DNA of 64,000 bases, taken from Dokdonella sp. Lineage in GTDB: Bacteria > Pseudomonadota > Gammaproteobacteria > Xanthomonadales > Rhodanobacteraceae. The first letter of the stretch is position 1, and every line of letters begins with the position of its first letter. The position numbers and the translations under genes were made by a program. Where the stretch lies: positions 118,871-182,870 of the forward strand of contig NZ_JAHCAP010000004.1 of the NCBI RefSeq assembly GCF_019634815.1, given 5' to 3'. A model generated the notes under the pieces. It did not search any database. It was not told the origin of the DNA and saw only the letters and a list, made by a program, of their open reading frames with translations. Positions 63,256-64,000 of this stretch are shown piece by piece.

Positions 63256-64000
63256 TTCCAGCGGACGGCATCGCAGCGGCCGGTGCGCCCCTTTGGGACG
63301 CCCAGGCTCACCGATTTGTACAGCGTGACGTGGGAAGAAATTCCCATGCCCGATAGCACACCATTGGACCCACACGTCATCACGGCTGATTCGATCACCA
63401 ATGACGGCACGATCGCGGGGAGAGGCACCGGCGCCTTGGTGCTTTGGCATCCGGATACACAAGCGTGGGAAGAAGTGCCAAAGCACCACAATGCGTTGCC
63501 CATGCTCATTTCACCCGATGGCGCGTCGGTCGTCACCACCGATGCTTCACAGTCGCCGGAGCCGACAAAAATCCTGGCGTGGAACCGCGCGAGCGGCTGG
63601 CAGGCGCTGACCGGGCGCACTGTGACCCAGTCGCAAGCCTACAATGTATCGAGGAATTTCCGCTTCGTCGTGGGCGCCGGCAACAACATTGGCGAAACGG
63701 CCCAAGCTTGGGTCTGGGCTCTCGACGGAGGCATCCAGCAGATGTTGCCAAACCCCGAGTGGAGTGGTGGCGCGGGCGCGTTGGCGGTTTCCGATGACGG
63801 AAACGTGGCCGTCGGCGTTGCGATACGCGCGCCACTGCCAGGTGAAATCTGGCCGAACCGTCTTGCCGTTCGTTGGGTAAATGGCGGGCCTCCGGCCATG
63901 CTGCGCGCTCCCGACGGAAGTGAGCTGAGTGCGGCAGTTGCGTGCAACGCCGATTGCAGCATGGTCTTTGGATCCAACGGCTGGTTTCTGAAGAACAACG
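63160..64000 (+). CDS. Secreted HAF-repeat-like beta-propeller protein (cut by window end)
   Basis: Open from ATG 63160 to the end of the window, 280 codons. A signal peptide (MNFKMTGLLALFLGMTAASYS) is followed by repeated blade-like units: SITNDGTIAGRGTGALVLWH, LISPDGASVVTTDAS, VSRNFRFVVGAGNN and AVSDDGNVAVGVAIR. The alternating 'S.DG...VG' motif and aromatic-rich strands resemble extracellular HAF repeat proteins. Downstream of, and in the same direction as, the broken protease, whose leader it shares. The C-terminus is outside the window. Confidence 0.7.
   Translation, partial: MNFKMTGLLALFLGMTAASYSVTVRSSKTTPQFQRTASQRPVRPFGTPRLTDLYSVTWEEIPMPDSTPLDPHVITADSITNDGTIAGRGTGALVLWHPDTQAWEEVPKHHNALPMLISPDGASVVTTDASQSPEPTKILAWNRASGWQALTGRTVTQSQAYNVSRNFRFVVGAGNNIGETAQAWVWALDGGIQQMLPNPEWSGGAGALAVSDDGNVAVGVAIRAPLPGEIWPNRLAVRWVNGGPPAMLRAPDGSELSAAVACNADCSMVFGSNGWFLKNN

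Overview
The window is GC-rich chromosomal DNA from a gammaproteobacterium, most likely of the Xanthomonadales (Lysobacterales). The grounds are the xanthomonad-type NAD-dependent isocitrate dehydrogenase, the dapA / gcvR-bcp neighbourhood, the queG / nnrD-tsaE-amiC-mutL block, and a secreted protein ending in the FSDDFE-type tail that I associate with this order. The taxonomic call is inference from gene content. Most of the window is dense core chromosome. Only 56.9-59.8 kb and 61.2-64.0 kb look accessory.

Layout. 0-3.5 kb: tail of an unidentified gene, a DesK/LiaS-type histidine kinase with a NarL-type regulator, and a membrane-anchored SRPBCC protein closed by a clear terminator. 3.5-11.5 kb: an unidentified protein, greB, a rhomboid protease facing a membrane/TPR protein, a HerA-like ATPase (YjgR type) and a LysM lytic transglycosylase lipoprotein. 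11.5-17.8 kb: bepA-like protease, ppk and ppx on the minus strand (polyphosphate metabolism), then grxC and an AhpD-like gene. 17.8-23 kb: a secreted protein, icd, an outer-membrane-type protein and a PIN-PhoH ATPase. 23-30.9 kb: bcp, gcvR, dapA, bamC, a 7Fe ferredoxin, tRNA-Glu(CTC), pcnB, folK and the pantothenate genes panB, panC, panD, with a candidate small RNA between panC and panD. 30.9-37.3 kb: queG, nnrD, tsaE, amiC, mutL.

37.3-45 kb is a minus-strand catabolic operon for trans-4-hydroxy-L-proline: epimerase, a three-part D-hydroxyproline dehydrogenase, a deaminase of the DapA family, an aldehyde dehydrogenase and a permease. 45-51 kb: small lipoprotein, ispB, a small MscS-like channel, ssb, a secreted beta-helix protein and a small membrane protein. 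49.8-55.6 kb is a tightly overlapped minus-strand operon that looks like a murein-peptide salvage system: DUF819 membrane protein, NlpC/P60 hydrolase, dipeptide epimerase, L,D-transpeptidase-fold lipoprotein and a dicarboxylate/amino-acid symporter. I consider its DUF819 gene the best candidate for an undescribed function here.

55.8-61.2 kb holds the dTDP-rhamnose genes rfbB, rfbA and rfbC, but rfbB is separated from rfbA by a 2.9 kb graveyard. The first 54 codons of hsdM and about the last 58 codons of hsdR still bracket it. Between them lie a broken ISL3-type transposase, an intact toxin-antitoxin pair with a palindromic operator, and an Rhs fragment. No rfbD is visible after rfbC. The window ends with a secreted serine protease that has lost its catalytic-serine region by frameshift and deletion, and with the start of a HAF-repeat-like secreted protein that shares the protease's leader sequence although the mature proteins are unrelated.
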